The translations under genes and the position numbers were made by a program. The notes below the pieces were generated by a model that was not told the DNA's origin, ran no database searches, and worked only from the letters and a program-made list of their open reading frames with translations. A DNA stretch of 64,000 nucleotides from positions 106,955 through 170,954 of the forward strand of contig NZ_JAKVIP010000005.1 of the NCBI RefSeq assembly GCF_022601875.1. The letters are read 5' to 3'. Source of the stretch: Chryseobacterium sp. SSA4.19 (GTDB lineage Bacteria > Bacteroidota > Bacteroidia > Flavobacteriales > Weeksellaceae). Positions within the stretch are counted from its first letter, which is position 1, and each line of letters starts with the position of its first letter. Shown here one piece after another: positions 1 through 8,691 of this stretch.

Positions 1-31
1 ATTTTTTAAAAAGAAATTGACAAAACTTCTG

Positions 32-105
32 CGATCCGGACGGGACTCGAACCCGCGACCTCCGCCGTGACAGGGCGGCATTCTAACCAACTGAACTACC
101 GGATC
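32..105 (-). tRNA. tRNA-Asp (GTC)
   Basis: Read on the minus strand this folds as a complete cloverleaf. The 7-bp acceptor stem is GATCCGG/CCGGATC with discriminator G, the anticodon loop CTGTCAC gives anticodon GTC, and the T arm carries GGTTCGAGTCC. No CCA is encoded, as is usual in this phylum. A well-formed promoter lies about 37 bases upstream. Confidence 0.96.
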
Positions 106-141
106 AAATTTATAAAGAACTTCGTTTCTTTTTTGTGATGG

Positions 142-172
142 CAAAAGTACAACTTTTTTCCTTATGTGCAAA
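142..172 (-). promoter_or_regulatory. Bacteroidota-type promoter of tRNA-Asp
   Basis: On the minus strand a -33 TTTG (169-172) is separated by 19 bases from TACTTTTG (142-149). This matches the known Bacteroidota consensus TTTG-N19-TAnnTTTG exactly, and it is one of the best promoters in the window. Confidence 0.75.
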
Positions 173-181
173 CTATTTCCC

Positions 182-210
182 AAAAAAATGCCTTCCAATA
201 TCGGAAGGCA
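182..210 (-). terminator. intrinsic terminator after trxA
   Basis: An 8-bp perfect stem TGCCTTCC/GGAAGGCA (189-196, 203-210) with a six-base loop is followed, on the minus strand, by seven T. It lies just past the thioredoxin stop codon. Confidence 0.8.
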
Positions 211-231
211 TTCATTATCAAACTTATTATT

Positions 232-549
232 TTATAAATGTGCACTAAGTTTTTCAGCGATTACCTCTTTAGGTGCAACCCCTACTAACTTATCTACTAC
301 CTCGCCATTCTTGAAAATAAGAACCGTAGGGATATTTCTGATACCATATTTCATAGAAATTTCCTGGTTGTTATCAACATCTACTTTTCCAACGACTGCT
401 TTTCCGTCGAAGTCTGTTGCTACCTCCTCGATGATTGGTCCTAACGTTCTGCAAGGTCCGCACCATACCGCCCAAAAATCTACTAATACAGGTTTATCTG
501 ATTTTAAAACCGTGTCCTGAAATGAGCTATCTGTAATTTCTAAAGCCAT
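232..549 (-). CDS. trxA: thioredoxin
   Basis: A 105-residue cytoplasmic thioredoxin, the usual length for a single-domain TrxA. The redox motif WCGPC is at residues 29-33 (Cys30 and Cys33), and the cis-proline region NIPTVLIF follows near residue 72. It reduces protein disulfides with electrons from thioredoxin reductase, which is not in this window. It appears to be monocistronic: a terminator hairpin follows, and 82 bases separate it from the cysteine desulfurase upstream. That gap contains TAATTTTG (minus strand, 605-612), a possible -7 element. There is no signal peptide, so it is not a periplasmic TlpA-type protein. Confidence 0.97.
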   Translation of the reverse strand: MALEITDSSFQDTVLKSDKPVLVDFWAVWCGPCRTLGPIIEEVATDFDGKAVVGKVDVDNNQEISMKYGIRNIPTVLIFKNGEVVDKLVGVAPKEVIAEKLSAHL

Positions 550-631
550 TTTTTTATTTTTTATTTAAATTAATATGATTCTATTTATTTGCTTAAATGA
601 ACACCAAAATTAAGCCATTTAAAGCATATTG

Positions 632-1807
632 CTATCTATGCTCAACATTTGTATTTTCTATAATAAAATCGGCTGAAATTTCCTTTAATGCCGCTGCGAG
701 AGCATCAATATCTTCTTTCGCTGTCATATGGCTGAACGAGATGCGAAGCGGCGTACAATGATCCATTTCATCTTCGGATAAAACCATCATCATCACCATA
801 GAAGGCTTTGAAGCTCCTGATGAACAAGCGCTTCCCTGAGAAATGGCAATTCCTTTCATATCTAACTGGAGACCGATCAGCGGATTCTTATATGGAAGTA
901 ATGCACTTAAAACAGTATATAGGCTATTGTCCATCTCAGCACTCCTTCCGTTGAATTTAATCCCAGGGACCTCCGCTGTAAGCTTTTCTGCTGCATAGCT
1001 TTTAATTTGCTGCATGTGGCGCGTATAATCTTCCATATGAGCAAGAGAAAGTTCCAAAGCTTTTCCTAATCCTACAATTCCGGCCACATTTTCCGTTCCC
1101 GCTCTCAGGCTTCTTTCCTGGGGACCGCCGGTAATAATTCCTTTTAAGCCGCTTGCCTTTCTGATGAATGCAAAGCCTACTCCTTTCGGTCCATGGAATT
1201 TATGGGCACTGCAAGAGGCAAAATCCACCGGTATATCAGAAAAATCCAGATTCATATGAGCCATGGTCTGTACAGTATCCGAATGAAAAAGTGCACCGTG
1301 GATTTTACATAGCTCCGCAACTTTTTTAATATCCGTAAGATTACCAATTTCGTTATTGGCATGCATTAAACTCACCAATGTTTTCTTTTCTGAAGCCATT
1401 AGGAGCTGTTCCAGCTTTTCAAGATCAATATCGCCTTTCTGGTTAGGACGGATATAATTTACTTCTACTCCCTTTCTGCTTTTCATATCCAGAATACTTT
1501 CAGATACACATTTGTGCTCAAGAGGAGAACTGATGATTCGCTCTACTCCAAGGTGCTCAACACTGGATTTAATGATCATGTTATTAGATTCTGTGCCACA
1601 TGAGGTAAAGATGATCTCGGCAGGAGTGACATGAAGATAGTCTGCCACCTGTCTTCTTACGTTTTCGATCAGAATTTTCGCTTCCTGTCCCAGGCTGTGG
1701 GTAGATGACGGGTTACCGAAATTCATTCTCATGGTACTTACCATTGCATCGATAACTTCTTCCGAAAGAGGTGTTGTAGCAGCGTTATCTAAGTATATTT
1801 TATTCAT
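632..1807 (-). CDS. cysteine desulfurase (NifS/IscS family)
   Basis: A 391-residue fold-type I PLP enzyme that takes sulfur from L-cysteine to form an enzyme persulfide and alanine, supplying sulfur for Fe-S clusters or tRNA thiolation. The N-terminus YLDNAATTPL, the PLP lysine Lys203 in SAHKFHGPKG, and the persulfide cysteine Cys328 in GSACSSGASKPS are all present. The loop around Cys328 is of the short NifS/IscS type rather than the SufS type. There are no isc or suf genes beside it, so the partner scaffold cannot be read from context. The 105 bases upstream probably hold its promoter. Confidence 0.93.
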   Translation of the reverse strand: MNKIYLDNAATTPLSEEVIDAMVSTMRMNFGNPSSTHSLGQEAKILIENVRRQVADYLHVTPAEIIFTSCGTESNNMIIKSSVEHLGVERIISSPLEHKCVSESILDMKSRKGVEVNYIRPNQKGDIDLEKLEQLLMASEKKTLVSLMHANNEIGNLTDIKKVAELCKIHGALFHSDTVQTMAHMNLDFSDIPVDFASCSAHKFHGPKGVGFAFIRKASGLKGIITGGPQERSLRAGTENVAGIVGLGKALELSLAHMEDYTRHMQQIKSYAAEKLTAEVPGIKFNGRSAEMDNSLYTVLSALLPYKNPLIGLQLDMKGIAISQGSACSSGASKPSMVMMMVLSEDEMDHCTPLRISFSHMTAKEDIDALAAALKEISADFIIENTNVEHR

Positions 1808-1912
1808 TTTACGTTGAATATTTAATTTGTGCGGAATATCTAATGGCTATGATGATATGGAAAAACCAATTTTTTACGGAAATTCTTATCAATCTATTTT
1901 CACGATGCAAAA

Positions 1913-2500
1913 TTAGTGAAAAAATTGATAATGTCCCTCATTTGCCCAGGCCAGCATTGCTTTATCTCCGGAAGTATCTCCGAATGCGATAATTTTGTCA
2001 TATCTGTTATCATTTATCTCAGATTGGATTCTCAACAATTTCTCTTTCCCATTACAGTTTTTACCAATAAAATTCCCGCTAAATACGCCGTTTTTAAATT
2101 CTGCTTTTGTAGAAACCAATTGCATCTGAAAGGCTTCTGCAAAAGGCTTGGCCCAGATATCGAGTGACGCTGTAACCAATAAACTTTGGGTATTGTCGCG
2201 GTCAATATTCTGAATAAAATCCAAAGCATTTTCACGCACGATCTTAGGATAATGTTGCTCAAAAAACTGGCGTGATTTTTTTTCTATTTTTTCCTGGGTT
2301 TGCCCTTTAAGTATAGAACCGATAAAACTTTTTTTCACCTTTTCAGTTTCAGCGAGCTTTAATTTCAATAAAATAAAAAGCGGAACATGCTTTAAAAACT
2401 GCAAACGGAATTTTGTGGGATCGTAAAATTTCAGATACATAAACATGGTATCTTTATACGTGAGAGTACCGTCAAAATCGAAACAATACAATTTTTTCAT
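1913..2500 (-). CDS. HAD-IB family phosphatase
   Basis: A 195-residue HAD-superfamily hydrolase. Motif I is FDFDGT at residues 7-12, with Asp8 the predicted nucleophile and Asp10 the acid/base. Motif II is the Ser/Thr of VTASLD, and the late motif FGDTSGDKAML supplies the Mg-binding aspartates. It is the last gene of a same-strand group with the SDR, FAD oxidoreductase and UbiA genes, 64 bases after the SDR. In mycobacteria the equivalent pathway needs removal of a 5-phosphate from polyprenylphosphoryl-phosphoribose. This phosphatase could do that step, which is an inference from gene order only. PSPase-like or lipid phosphatase roles are alternatives. Confidence 0.85.
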   Translation of the reverse strand: MKKLYCFDFDGTLTYKDTMFMYLKFYDPTKFRLQFLKHVPLFILLKLKLAETEKVKKSFIGSILKGQTQEKIEKKSRQFFEQHYPKIVRENALDFIQNIDRDNTQSLLVTASLDIWAKPFAEAFQMQLVSTKAEFKNGVFSGNFIGKNCNGKEKLLRIQSEINDNRYDKIIAFGDTSGDKAMLAWANEGHYQFFH

Positions 2501-2564
2501 CTATCTTATCTATTTCATTTTTATGTAACGTAAAGATCTAAAACATATTTGAATGGTTAAGCTG

Positions 2565-3290
2565 TTAAAGCTTTAATTTTTTAAATATAAATTCAGGAAT
2601 ATTCCTGATGATCATCATAATAATAGCCCAGACCGGCAAAACATAGGCGACATTTCTCTGTTTTTTGTAGGCTTTAAAAATAGAAGCAGCCGCCTGTTTG
2701 GGGGTTGCCGTTAATTTTGGATTCAGTGGCAATCCTTCGGTCATTTTGGTAGCCATGAATCCCGGTTTTACCGTCATGACATGAACTTTCTTATCGAAAA
2801 GATAATTTCTTAATCCACTCAGATAAGCCGTAAATGCAGCTTTTGCACTTCCATAAATAAAATTACTCTGTCTCCCGCGGTCTCCCGCTACTGATGAAAG
2901 CCCTATAAGAGTTCCGGATCTCCTGCTTTCAAATCTCTGGGCAAAATAATTCATAACCGGGATTAATTTTGAGTAATTGATATCAATGATCCTTTCCGTA
3001 TTTTTATTGTCATATAAACCCTCTTCAGTGCCTTCACCCAGATATCCGACTGCGCAAAACAACAGGCTGGAATTGATTTTTTCAAACCGGACATAATCGA
3101 TTTCTTTCATCAGATCAAATTCAATGACCTCTGCCTGCTGAAGAAATTTCACATCGATATGCCGTGCGAATCGCTCAGCAGTTTCTTTATTTGAGGTTAA
3201 AAGGTAAATTTTTTCAAATCTTTCCCCTTTCCTGAGAGCTTCTTCCACAAAAGCCTGTGCAACTTCCGAAGTACTTCCTAAAACGATCAT
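2565..3290 (-). CDS. SDR oxidoreductase, DprE2-like 2'-keto reductase
   Basis: A 241-residue short-chain dehydrogenase with an N-terminal dinucleotide-binding turn VLGSTSEVAQAF, active-site Ser132/Ser133 in GLSSVAGDRG, and catalytic Tyr146-x3-Lys150 in YGSAK. The divergent glycine motif and its position five bases after a DprE1-like gene match DprE2, which reduces polyprenylphosphoryl-2-keto-ribose to the arabinose form using NADH. The C-terminus carries a hydrophobic stretch (VLPVWAIIMMIIRNIPEFIF) followed by lysines, consistent with membrane attachment. The function is inferred from the gene pair; a generic SDR assignment is certain. Confidence 0.85.
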   Translation of the reverse strand: MIVLGSTSEVAQAFVEEALRKGERFEKIYLLTSNKETAERFARHIDVKFLQQAEVIEFDLMKEIDYVRFEKINSSLLFCAVGYLGEGTEEGLYDNKNTERIIDINYSKLIPVMNYFAQRFESRRSGTLIGLSSVAGDRGRQSNFIYGSAKAAFTAYLSGLRNYLFDKKVHVMTVKPGFMATKMTEGLPLNPKLTATPKQAAASIFKAYKKQRNVAYVLPVWAIIMMIIRNIPEFIFKKLKL

Positions 3291-3295
3291 TGGGT

Positions 3296-4612
3296 TTACT
3301 TGTTATTTATAATTCTTTTATGCTGTAAGGAAACAAATTTTGAGCTCTGGATATTTTTAAGATAATTCGTTAAAGAAGACTTGCTCATACTGTCTTTGGT
3401 AAGATAAATTCTGCCGCCGAACTCTTCCACGATCTGGTCCAACTGACCGACCAGTTTCTTCAGTTTTGAATTCACTTTGAAATCGAGTGCCAGTGTATAC
3501 CCTTCTATGGGAAAAGAATTGTACGCTTCCGGATTGTGCTTTCCGAAAAGCTTAAGAACAGCCAAAAATGAACCGCTTCCGCTTTGGGCAGTAGTTTCCA
3601 GAATCTTCCTTACTCCTTCTTTACCCCTTTCTTTAGGGATTACCACCTGGTACTGAATGAATCCCGATTTCCCATAAATCCTGTTCCATTCATGCACGGC
3701 ATCCAAAGGATAGAAAAATGTTTCATAATCTATAAAGTTTTTAATTTCTTTTTTCCTCTGCCTTTTAAAGTACAGCAGATTGAAAAGCTTAACCGTCAGA
3801 GTATTTAAAACAAACCCCGGAAAGTAGAAGGGAACCGTTGGCTCAAATCTCTTCTTTAGCCGGAGAGGTTGATCTCTTAAATTTTGAGGAAGCTCTTCCT
3901 GAAAAGCATGCTCGCCTCTCATCAGAATACTTCTTCCTAAATTATTCCCTTTCTGCAGACAGTCGATCCAGGCCACAGTGTAGGTCCAGCTTTCACTTTC
4001 CTCAAACAGCGTAAAAATTTCATCCAGGTTTTCCGCTTTGATATTTTCCTGGCGGATATAGGCGGACTGGATAGTTTTAAGCTTGAATTTAGCAGTCAGA
4101 ATAATTCCGGTAAGTCCCATTCCCCCGATCGTACTCCAGAATTTATCTGTATTCTCCTCTCTTGAACAGGTAATAATATCACCGTTCTCAATCATCAGTT
4201 TAAATTCAAGGAGATATTCCGAAAAGCAGCCTTCCGTGTGATGATTTTTCCCATGTACATCCGATGCAATAGCTCCGCCCACAGAAACAAATTTTGTTCC
4301 TGGTGTAACATATAAAAAGTACCCTTGTGGCACTGAAACCTCAAGCACATCTGAAAGCAGAGTACCGGATTCACATTCTATAATCCCGTTCAGGCGGTCA
4401 AAAGAAATGAATTTATTTAATTTTTTTGTTGAAAATATATGTTCACCTAATGAAGCGTCTCCATAGCATCTTCCATTTCCTCTTGCAATCAGTTCATTGT
4501 TTTCAAGTACAAATTCCTTGATCTTATGGAAACTGTCACCCGATTTCATTTCTTTTTCCACTATGGGATAGTTGCCCCAATTGGTAATTTTCTGTATAAA
4601 ATTCGGCTTCAT
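3296..4612 (-). CDS. FAD-binding oxidoreductase, DprE1-like
   Basis: A 438-residue VAO-type flavoprotein. The FAD-binding half shows RGNGRCYGDASL near residue 45 and GGAIASDVHGKNHH near residue 112. The C-terminal half contains SFPIEGY and FGGRIYLTKDS, which match the end of mycobacterial DprE1, the oxidase that makes polyprenylphosphoryl-2-keto-ribose. Lys406 in TKDS corresponds to the substrate-binding Lys418. The residue that aligns with Cys387, the target of benzothiazinones, is Ala375 here (recalled alignment). The gene overlaps the UbiA gene by four bases, so the two are translationally coupled. A different sugar substrate is possible. Confidence 0.88.
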   Translation of the reverse strand: MKPNFIQKITNWGNYPIVEKEMKSGDSFHKIKEFVLENNELIARGNGRCYGDASLGEHIFSTKKLNKFISFDRLNGIIECESGTLLSDVLEVSVPQGYFLYVTPGTKFVSVGGAIASDVHGKNHHTEGCFSEYLLEFKLMIENGDIITCSREENTDKFWSTIGGMGLTGIILTAKFKLKTIQSAYIRQENIKAENLDEIFTLFEESESWTYTVAWIDCLQKGNNLGRSILMRGEHAFQEELPQNLRDQPLRLKKRFEPTVPFYFPGFVLNTLTVKLFNLLYFKRQRKKEIKNFIDYETFFYPLDAVHEWNRIYGKSGFIQYQVVIPKERGKEGVRKILETTAQSGSGSFLAVLKLFGKHNPEAYNSFPIEGYTLALDFKVNSKLKKLVGQLDQIVEEFGGRIYLTKDSMSKSSLTNYLKNIQSSKFVSLQHKRIINNK

Positions 4613-5496
4613 TTTTTAAAATAAATTTGGATTAAAAATGCAGCAACCCATAATATTAAAGTGATCTGGATATATCGGTCTCTGTATAAAATTTTAGTAG
4701 GAGATTCGGTTCGGTTATACACCAAGGTTTGCTGGAGATATCTTAAAAAGGCAAAAACCACAAAAAGTACCGTATAAAAAACCCTGGAATGAAACTTGGC
4801 CTGAACTTCAGGTGACAAGGTAAACATCAGATAGCAGATAATTGCCAGTGTTATGGAAATAGAAAGTGCAATATCGGCAAACTGTACATTATACCCATCC
4901 AATGCACGCCTTGTTTTTCCGGAAACCTGTGCGTTGATCAATTCGCCTCTTCTTTTCCCTATCGCCAATACCAATGCAAGCACAAACGTCAGTAAAATCG
5001 CCCATTGTGAAATACTGATTCCTGTTATAGAACCGCCTGCCAGCACTCTAAGGACAAAACCTGTAGCAATAATTGAAATATCCACAATCGGAACATGCTT
5101 TAATCTAAAGGTATAAGCGAGATTCATTATAAAATATGAGCCTATAATAATTGCGAATTTCCATAAATTTTCCTGAAAATAAGTCTGAGCAAAAAAAACC
5201 AAAGCAATATCTGCAATAATAAGCCCTACGAAAATACTGATTGCCTTTGATTTTGAAACAGCTCCGCTGGCTAAAGGCCTCCTTCTTTTTTCAGGATGCT
5301 TTTTATCCGCTTCAATATCATTATAATCATTTAAAATATAAACAACGCTGGCCGCCATTGAAAAAATAATAAAGGCAAAGATACTTTTCGTCAGTAAATC
5401 AAAATTTTTGATATTCCCTGAGAAGAATAGAGGAACAAAAACAAATAGGTTCTTCACCCATTGCTCTACGCGGAGCAGCTTTAAATATTTCTTCAT
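4609..5496 (-). CDS. UbiA-family polyprenyl-phosphate phosphoribosyltransferase
   Basis: A 295-residue polytopic membrane protein with about eight or nine hydrophobic segments. The first Asp-rich motif NDYNDIEADKKHPEKRRRP begins at residue 56 (Asp57, Asp60, Asp64), the form seen in decaprenyl-phosphate phosphoribosyltransferases rather than quinone prenyltransferases. It would transfer phosphoribose from PRPP to a polyprenyl phosphate at the membrane, giving the substrate of the next two genes. It is the first gene of the operon UbiA - DprE1-like - DprE2-like - HAD phosphatase. A simple prenyltransferase role is possible but fits the context less well. Confidence 0.88.
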   Translation of the reverse strand: MKKYLKLLRVEQWVKNLFVFVPLFFSGNIKNFDLLTKSIFAFIIFSMAASVVYILNDYNDIEADKKHPEKRRRPLASGAVSKSKAISIFVGLIIADIALVFFAQTYFQENLWKFAIIIGSYFIMNLAYTFRLKHVPIVDISIIATGFVLRVLAGGSITGISISQWAILLTFVLALVLAIGKRRGELINAQVSGKTRRALDGYNVQFADIALSISITLAIICYLMFTLSPEVQAKFHSRVFYTVLFVVFAFLRYLQQTLVYNRTESPTKILYRDRYIQITLILWVAAFLIQIYFKK

Positions 5497-5550
5497 TTAG
5501 ATGAGTTCAAATACAAAAGTAATGATTTAAAATACGGAAGCATAAAAATA

Positions 5551-5576
5551 CAAAAATAACCGCAAAAGCGGTTATT
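5551..5576 (-). terminator. hairpin after the OmpA-family gene
   Basis: A nine-bp perfect stem AATAACCGC/GCGGTTATT with an AAAA loop is followed on the minus strand by a T-rich run. It lies just downstream of the OmpA-family stop codon and upstream of the UbiA operon. Confidence 0.65.
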
Positions 5577-5601
5577 ATGAAAATATTGATATCGTAAATA
5601 A

Positions 5602-6291
5602 CTATTGACCCTGCTGAGCTTCATTAATCATTTTTTCATTGGCTGTAATAGCAAATTCAACTCTTCTGTTTTTTGCTCTTCCTGCATCAGTATCATTTGT
5701 GGCAACCGGCATGCTTTCACCTTCACCCTTTGCAAATAATCTTCCTGAGGCAATTCCTTTTCCTGACAGATATGCTTTTACAGCATTAGCTCTTCTTTCT
5801 GAAAGATTCATATTATAAGAGTCTGTACCTTTACTGTCCGTATGGCCGTAAATATTAATGTTAGTATCAGGATTGTTGGTCAATACCTGAGCAAGCTTGT
5901 CTAAATTCGTTTTTGCAGTGCTTGTCAGTGCAGAAGAATCAAAATCAAAATTTACAATGCTTTCATTCAAAGTAATTTTAATACCGTCTCCTACCCTTTC
6001 CACTTCAGCTCCCGGTAAAGTTTCTTTAATTTCTCTGGCTTGTTTATCCATTTTATTACCGATAACATTACCGGCAACTCCGCCAATAATTCCTCCAAGT
6101 ACGGCGCCTATCGCTCCATTTCCTCCTTTTCCTACATTATTCCCTAATATTCCTCCAAGTACAGCACCAGAAGCAACTCCTACGGCAGTACCTCTCTGCT
6201 GGTGATTGGAGTTTTTCACAGTTTCACAACTTGTAAGCAGCAGTGCTGATGAGAAAAATAGTGCTCCTATATATGTTTTTGTAAATTTCAT
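5602..6291 (-). CDS. OmpA-family lipoprotein with glycine-zipper domain
   Basis: A 229-residue outer-membrane lipoprotein. The signal peptide ends in the lipobox LLTSC (Cys22). Residues of about 35-85 form a glycine-zipper segment (repeated GAVLGG and GGIIGG), and the C-terminal part from about residue 110 is an OmpA/MotB peptidoglycan-binding domain with INIYGHTDSKG and NLSERRANAV. It probably links the outer membrane to peptidoglycan. It is likely monocistronic, with a hairpin downstream and an independent lipoprotein gene upstream. Confidence 0.93.
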   Translation of the reverse strand: MKFTKTYIGALFFSSALLLTSCETVKNSNHQQRGTAVGVASGAVLGGILGNNVGKGGNGAIGAVLGGIIGGVAGNVIGNKMDKQAREIKETLPGAEVERVGDGIKITLNESIVNFDFDSSALTSTAKTNLDKLAQVLTNNPDTNINIYGHTDSKGTDSYNMNLSERRANAVKAYLSGKGIASGRLFAKGEGESMPVATNDTDAGRAKNRRVEFAITANEKMINEAQQGQ

Positions 6292-6316
6292 CTCTTTTGG
6301 TATTTAATTAATTTAA

Positions 6317-6811
6317 TTATTTCATTCCTGTTCTTTCGAAGTTGTAAGTCACTCTGACATTTTCCCCATCAAAAGGAACGTTCTGTTCAAGGGAAAACTG
6401 GTCGGTTGTCTGGCTGATTAATGTTAAGGTATAGCCTGCCGTATTCTGTTTGGCTTTTGTTCCTTCAGCGATCTTTTTAAAGTTAAACGTGTTTCCGCTC
6501 ACTACATCAATCTTGATAGGCTGTGTAAATCCGGCTCCGCAGGTTCCGCCTCTATTTAATGTATATGCTCCGGTCCAGTTATTAGGAATCAGTCTCCAAT
6601 GGCTTCCCACAAAACATTGTGCATCAACACCATCATCAAAAGGCTTAATCTTAAATTGTTTATCGTAGTTAATGCTGACAATCTGCCAGTCACCTTTCAT
6701 TTGAAGAAATTCAGATCTCTGAGTTTGGGCGGTCTTTGCATTTTTAACCCCGGAACAGGACACTGCAAAAAGCGATATTCCCAACACCCCAGCAAATAGT
6801 AACTTTTTCAT
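6317..6811 (-). CDS. lipocalin-like lipoprotein
   Basis: A 164-residue exported lipoprotein with the signal MKKLLFAGVLGISLFAVSC and a lipobox cysteine at residue 19. The mature part starts with LQMKGDWQIVSINYD, the typical opening of the small lipocalin-like families of Flavobacteriia, and is predicted to be mostly beta strand. It contains two cysteines (in AQCFVGS and GTCGAGF) that could form a disulfide. The ligand is unknown. It lies 25 bases upstream of the OmpA-family gene on the same strand and could be co-transcribed with it. Confidence 0.8.
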   Translation of the reverse strand: MKKLLFAGVLGISLFAVSCSGVKNAKTAQTQRSEFLQMKGDWQIVSINYDKQFKIKPFDDGVDAQCFVGSHWRLIPNNWTGAYTLNRGGTCGAGFTQPIKIDVVSGNTFNFKKIAEGTKAKQNTAGYTLTLISQTTDQFSLEQNVPFDGENVRVTYNFERTGMK

Positions 6812-6871
6812 TGTATTGTTTATTATTTTGTTAGAATAAAGTCACAAAAAACCGTGCCAAAATTTTAATGG

Positions 6872-6902
6872 AAATAAAAAAAGTCCGGAACTCCCGGACT
6901 TT
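6872..6902 (-). terminator. intrinsic terminator after the subtilisin gene
   Basis: A nine-bp perfect stem AAAGTCCGG/CCGGACTTT (6880-6888, 6894-6902) with loop AACTC is followed on the minus strand by a T-rich run. Confidence 0.8.
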
Positions 6903-6934
6903 ATATCATTCTACCTTGTAAACAGGAAGATGTG

Positions 6935-8611
6935 TTATTTTTTAACTTTCTTTTTTACGGATTTTTCAGCCTTTTTTGAGCCTGCAGATTTTCCGTTATA
7001 AAAATTGGCATAAGCATATTCTGCCGCTTTTTTCAAATCAATTACACCTCCCGCCTGTGAGAAGTCGCCAAACTGATTGGCACTGCTCACATTGCTTGTT
7101 TTAACTAAAGACTCTATGATCTGAGCCGGTGTCAGATTTGGCATATAGGCCAACAATACAGCAGCAGCTCCTGCCACTACAGGGGAAGCCATTGAAGTTC
7201 CCTGTAAATATTTGTACTCATTGTGAGGAACTGTAGAATAAATTTCCTGTCCCGGAGCAAAAACATTGACCATCTTTTTGTTGAAGTTCGAGAAGCTCGC
7301 TCTTAAAGCATTATTATCATTGGTGCTTGCTCCTACAACCAAAACATTGTTTACGAATGGTTTTTCATCCGTTACATTTTTAAAATTGGTAGGATAGGCA
7401 AGGTGTTCCGCAACATCTTCATTTTCATTCCCTGCTGCTTTTACCAAAAGAACGCCTTTATCCTGAGCATATTTGAAAGCGTCCCAAACGACGTTCTTTC
7501 CGGGAGAAACCGGCTTACCAAAGCTCATATTTAAAACTTTAGCCCCATTATCCACTGCATATCGTATCGCATTTGCGACATCTTTGTCTCTTTCATCACC
7601 ATTCGGAACCGTTCTTACGGACATGATTTTAGCCACTTTTGAAGCAACACCGTACTGAACTTCTTTTCCGTTCGGAAGTCCTGCGATAATCCCTGCTACG
7701 TGGGTTCCGTGTTCAGCATCCGGTCCTTCGTAATGGTTGTTACCATATGCTTTTTCAGAATAGTCGTCATAATTATCTCCTACAATTTCTTTTCTAGGAT
7801 CATAATCAAGGTCATACTGCTTTGACTGAGGTCCGAAATAATCCAGTGCTTCTTTCATCTCGCTTCTGATTGATTTTTCAAATTCAGCTACAGATTTACC
7901 TTTGAGTTCAGGGTTTTGGGCGGCTTGAGTAAGAATGTTGACAGCTATCGCTTCTTTCTGTTCTGTCGGCTTTATAGCAGCTACATTTTCAGGTGTAAGC
8001 GGTTTTCCGTTCAACAACTTTACCATGGTAGGAATAGCATCGTTAATCATTGTATACATCTGGAAACTCTGTCTGGCCTCAACACTTTTTTTAGTAAAAA
8101 GCTCTTTCGCCTTCATGTACATGGCAAACTCTTCGGGCATTTTGGCTTGATTGGCTTTGTTTTTCGCAGAGTCGTCACCTTCAAAAACAGGCTTATACTT
8201 TTTCACTACACGGGTCACTTCCATGTTGTCGATGTCAATATCTGCATTTTTCCCGCCGATAAAATTCCATCCGTGAATATCATCGATATAGCCGTTTCCG
8301 TCATCATCCTTTCCGTTACCGGGAACTTCATTAGGGTTTGTCCATACATTTTTAGCCAACCCCGGATGATCTACCTGAACTCCGCTGTCCAAAACCCCTA
8401 CGATTACAGTCTTCGGTTTAAGACCCTTAGATTCTAAAAATTTATATGCGTTTTCCGTATTAACCCCGTACACTTTTGTTGTGGCAAAATCTTTATGATA
8501 CCAGGTCATAAGATCTTTATCTTCTTTCGGACCTACGCCTCCCTCTGCCTCCTGAGCGTAGGAAAAGCTGAATCCTGCTAAAAAAACAGCCGCTAATAAT
8601 ACCTTTTTCAT
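6935..8611 (-). CDS. secreted S8 subtilisin-family serine peptidase
   Basis: A 558-residue precursor with a Sec signal peptide ending in SYA-QEA near residue 19. The catalytic triad is visible: Asp75 in VLDSGVQVDHPG, His301 in HGTHVAG, and Ser473 in GTSMASP, with the oxyanion-hole Asn395 in AAGNENED. About 225 residues separate Asp and His, much longer than the roughly 30 of subtilisin. This inserted, lysine-rich, helical region is seen in many Bacteroidota S8 proteins. The C-terminus is a lysine-rich tail (KSVKKKVKK) with no type IX sorting domain, so it is probably periplasmic or cell associated. Confidence 0.93.
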   Translation of the reverse strand: MKKVLLAAVFLAGFSFSYAQEAEGGVGPKEDKDLMTWYHKDFATTKVYGVNTENAYKFLESKGLKPKTVIVGVLDSGVQVDHPGLAKNVWTNPNEVPGNGKDDDGNGYIDDIHGWNFIGGKNADIDIDNMEVTRVVKKYKPVFEGDDSAKNKANQAKMPEEFAMYMKAKELFTKKSVEARQSFQMYTMINDAIPTMVKLLNGKPLTPENVAAIKPTEQKEAIAVNILTQAAQNPELKGKSVAEFEKSIRSEMKEALDYFGPQSKQYDLDYDPRKEIVGDNYDDYSEKAYGNNHYEGPDAEHGTHVAGIIAGLPNGKEVQYGVASKVAKIMSVRTVPNGDERDKDVANAIRYAVDNGAKVLNMSFGKPVSPGKNVVWDAFKYAQDKGVLLVKAAGNENEDVAEHLAYPTNFKNVTDEKPFVNNVLVVGASTNDNNALRASFSNFNKKMVNVFAPGQEIYSTVPHNEYKYLQGTSMASPVVAGAAAVLLAYMPNLTPAQIIESLVKTSNVSSANQFGDFSQAGGVIDLKKAAEYAYANFYNGKSAGSKKAEKSVKKKVKK

Positions 8612-8691
8612 ATGTATATATTTTATTTTAAATTATATGGAACCGACAATTTCAAAATCTGCCAAAGCTTTTTGCCTCAAGCGGTTTCATA

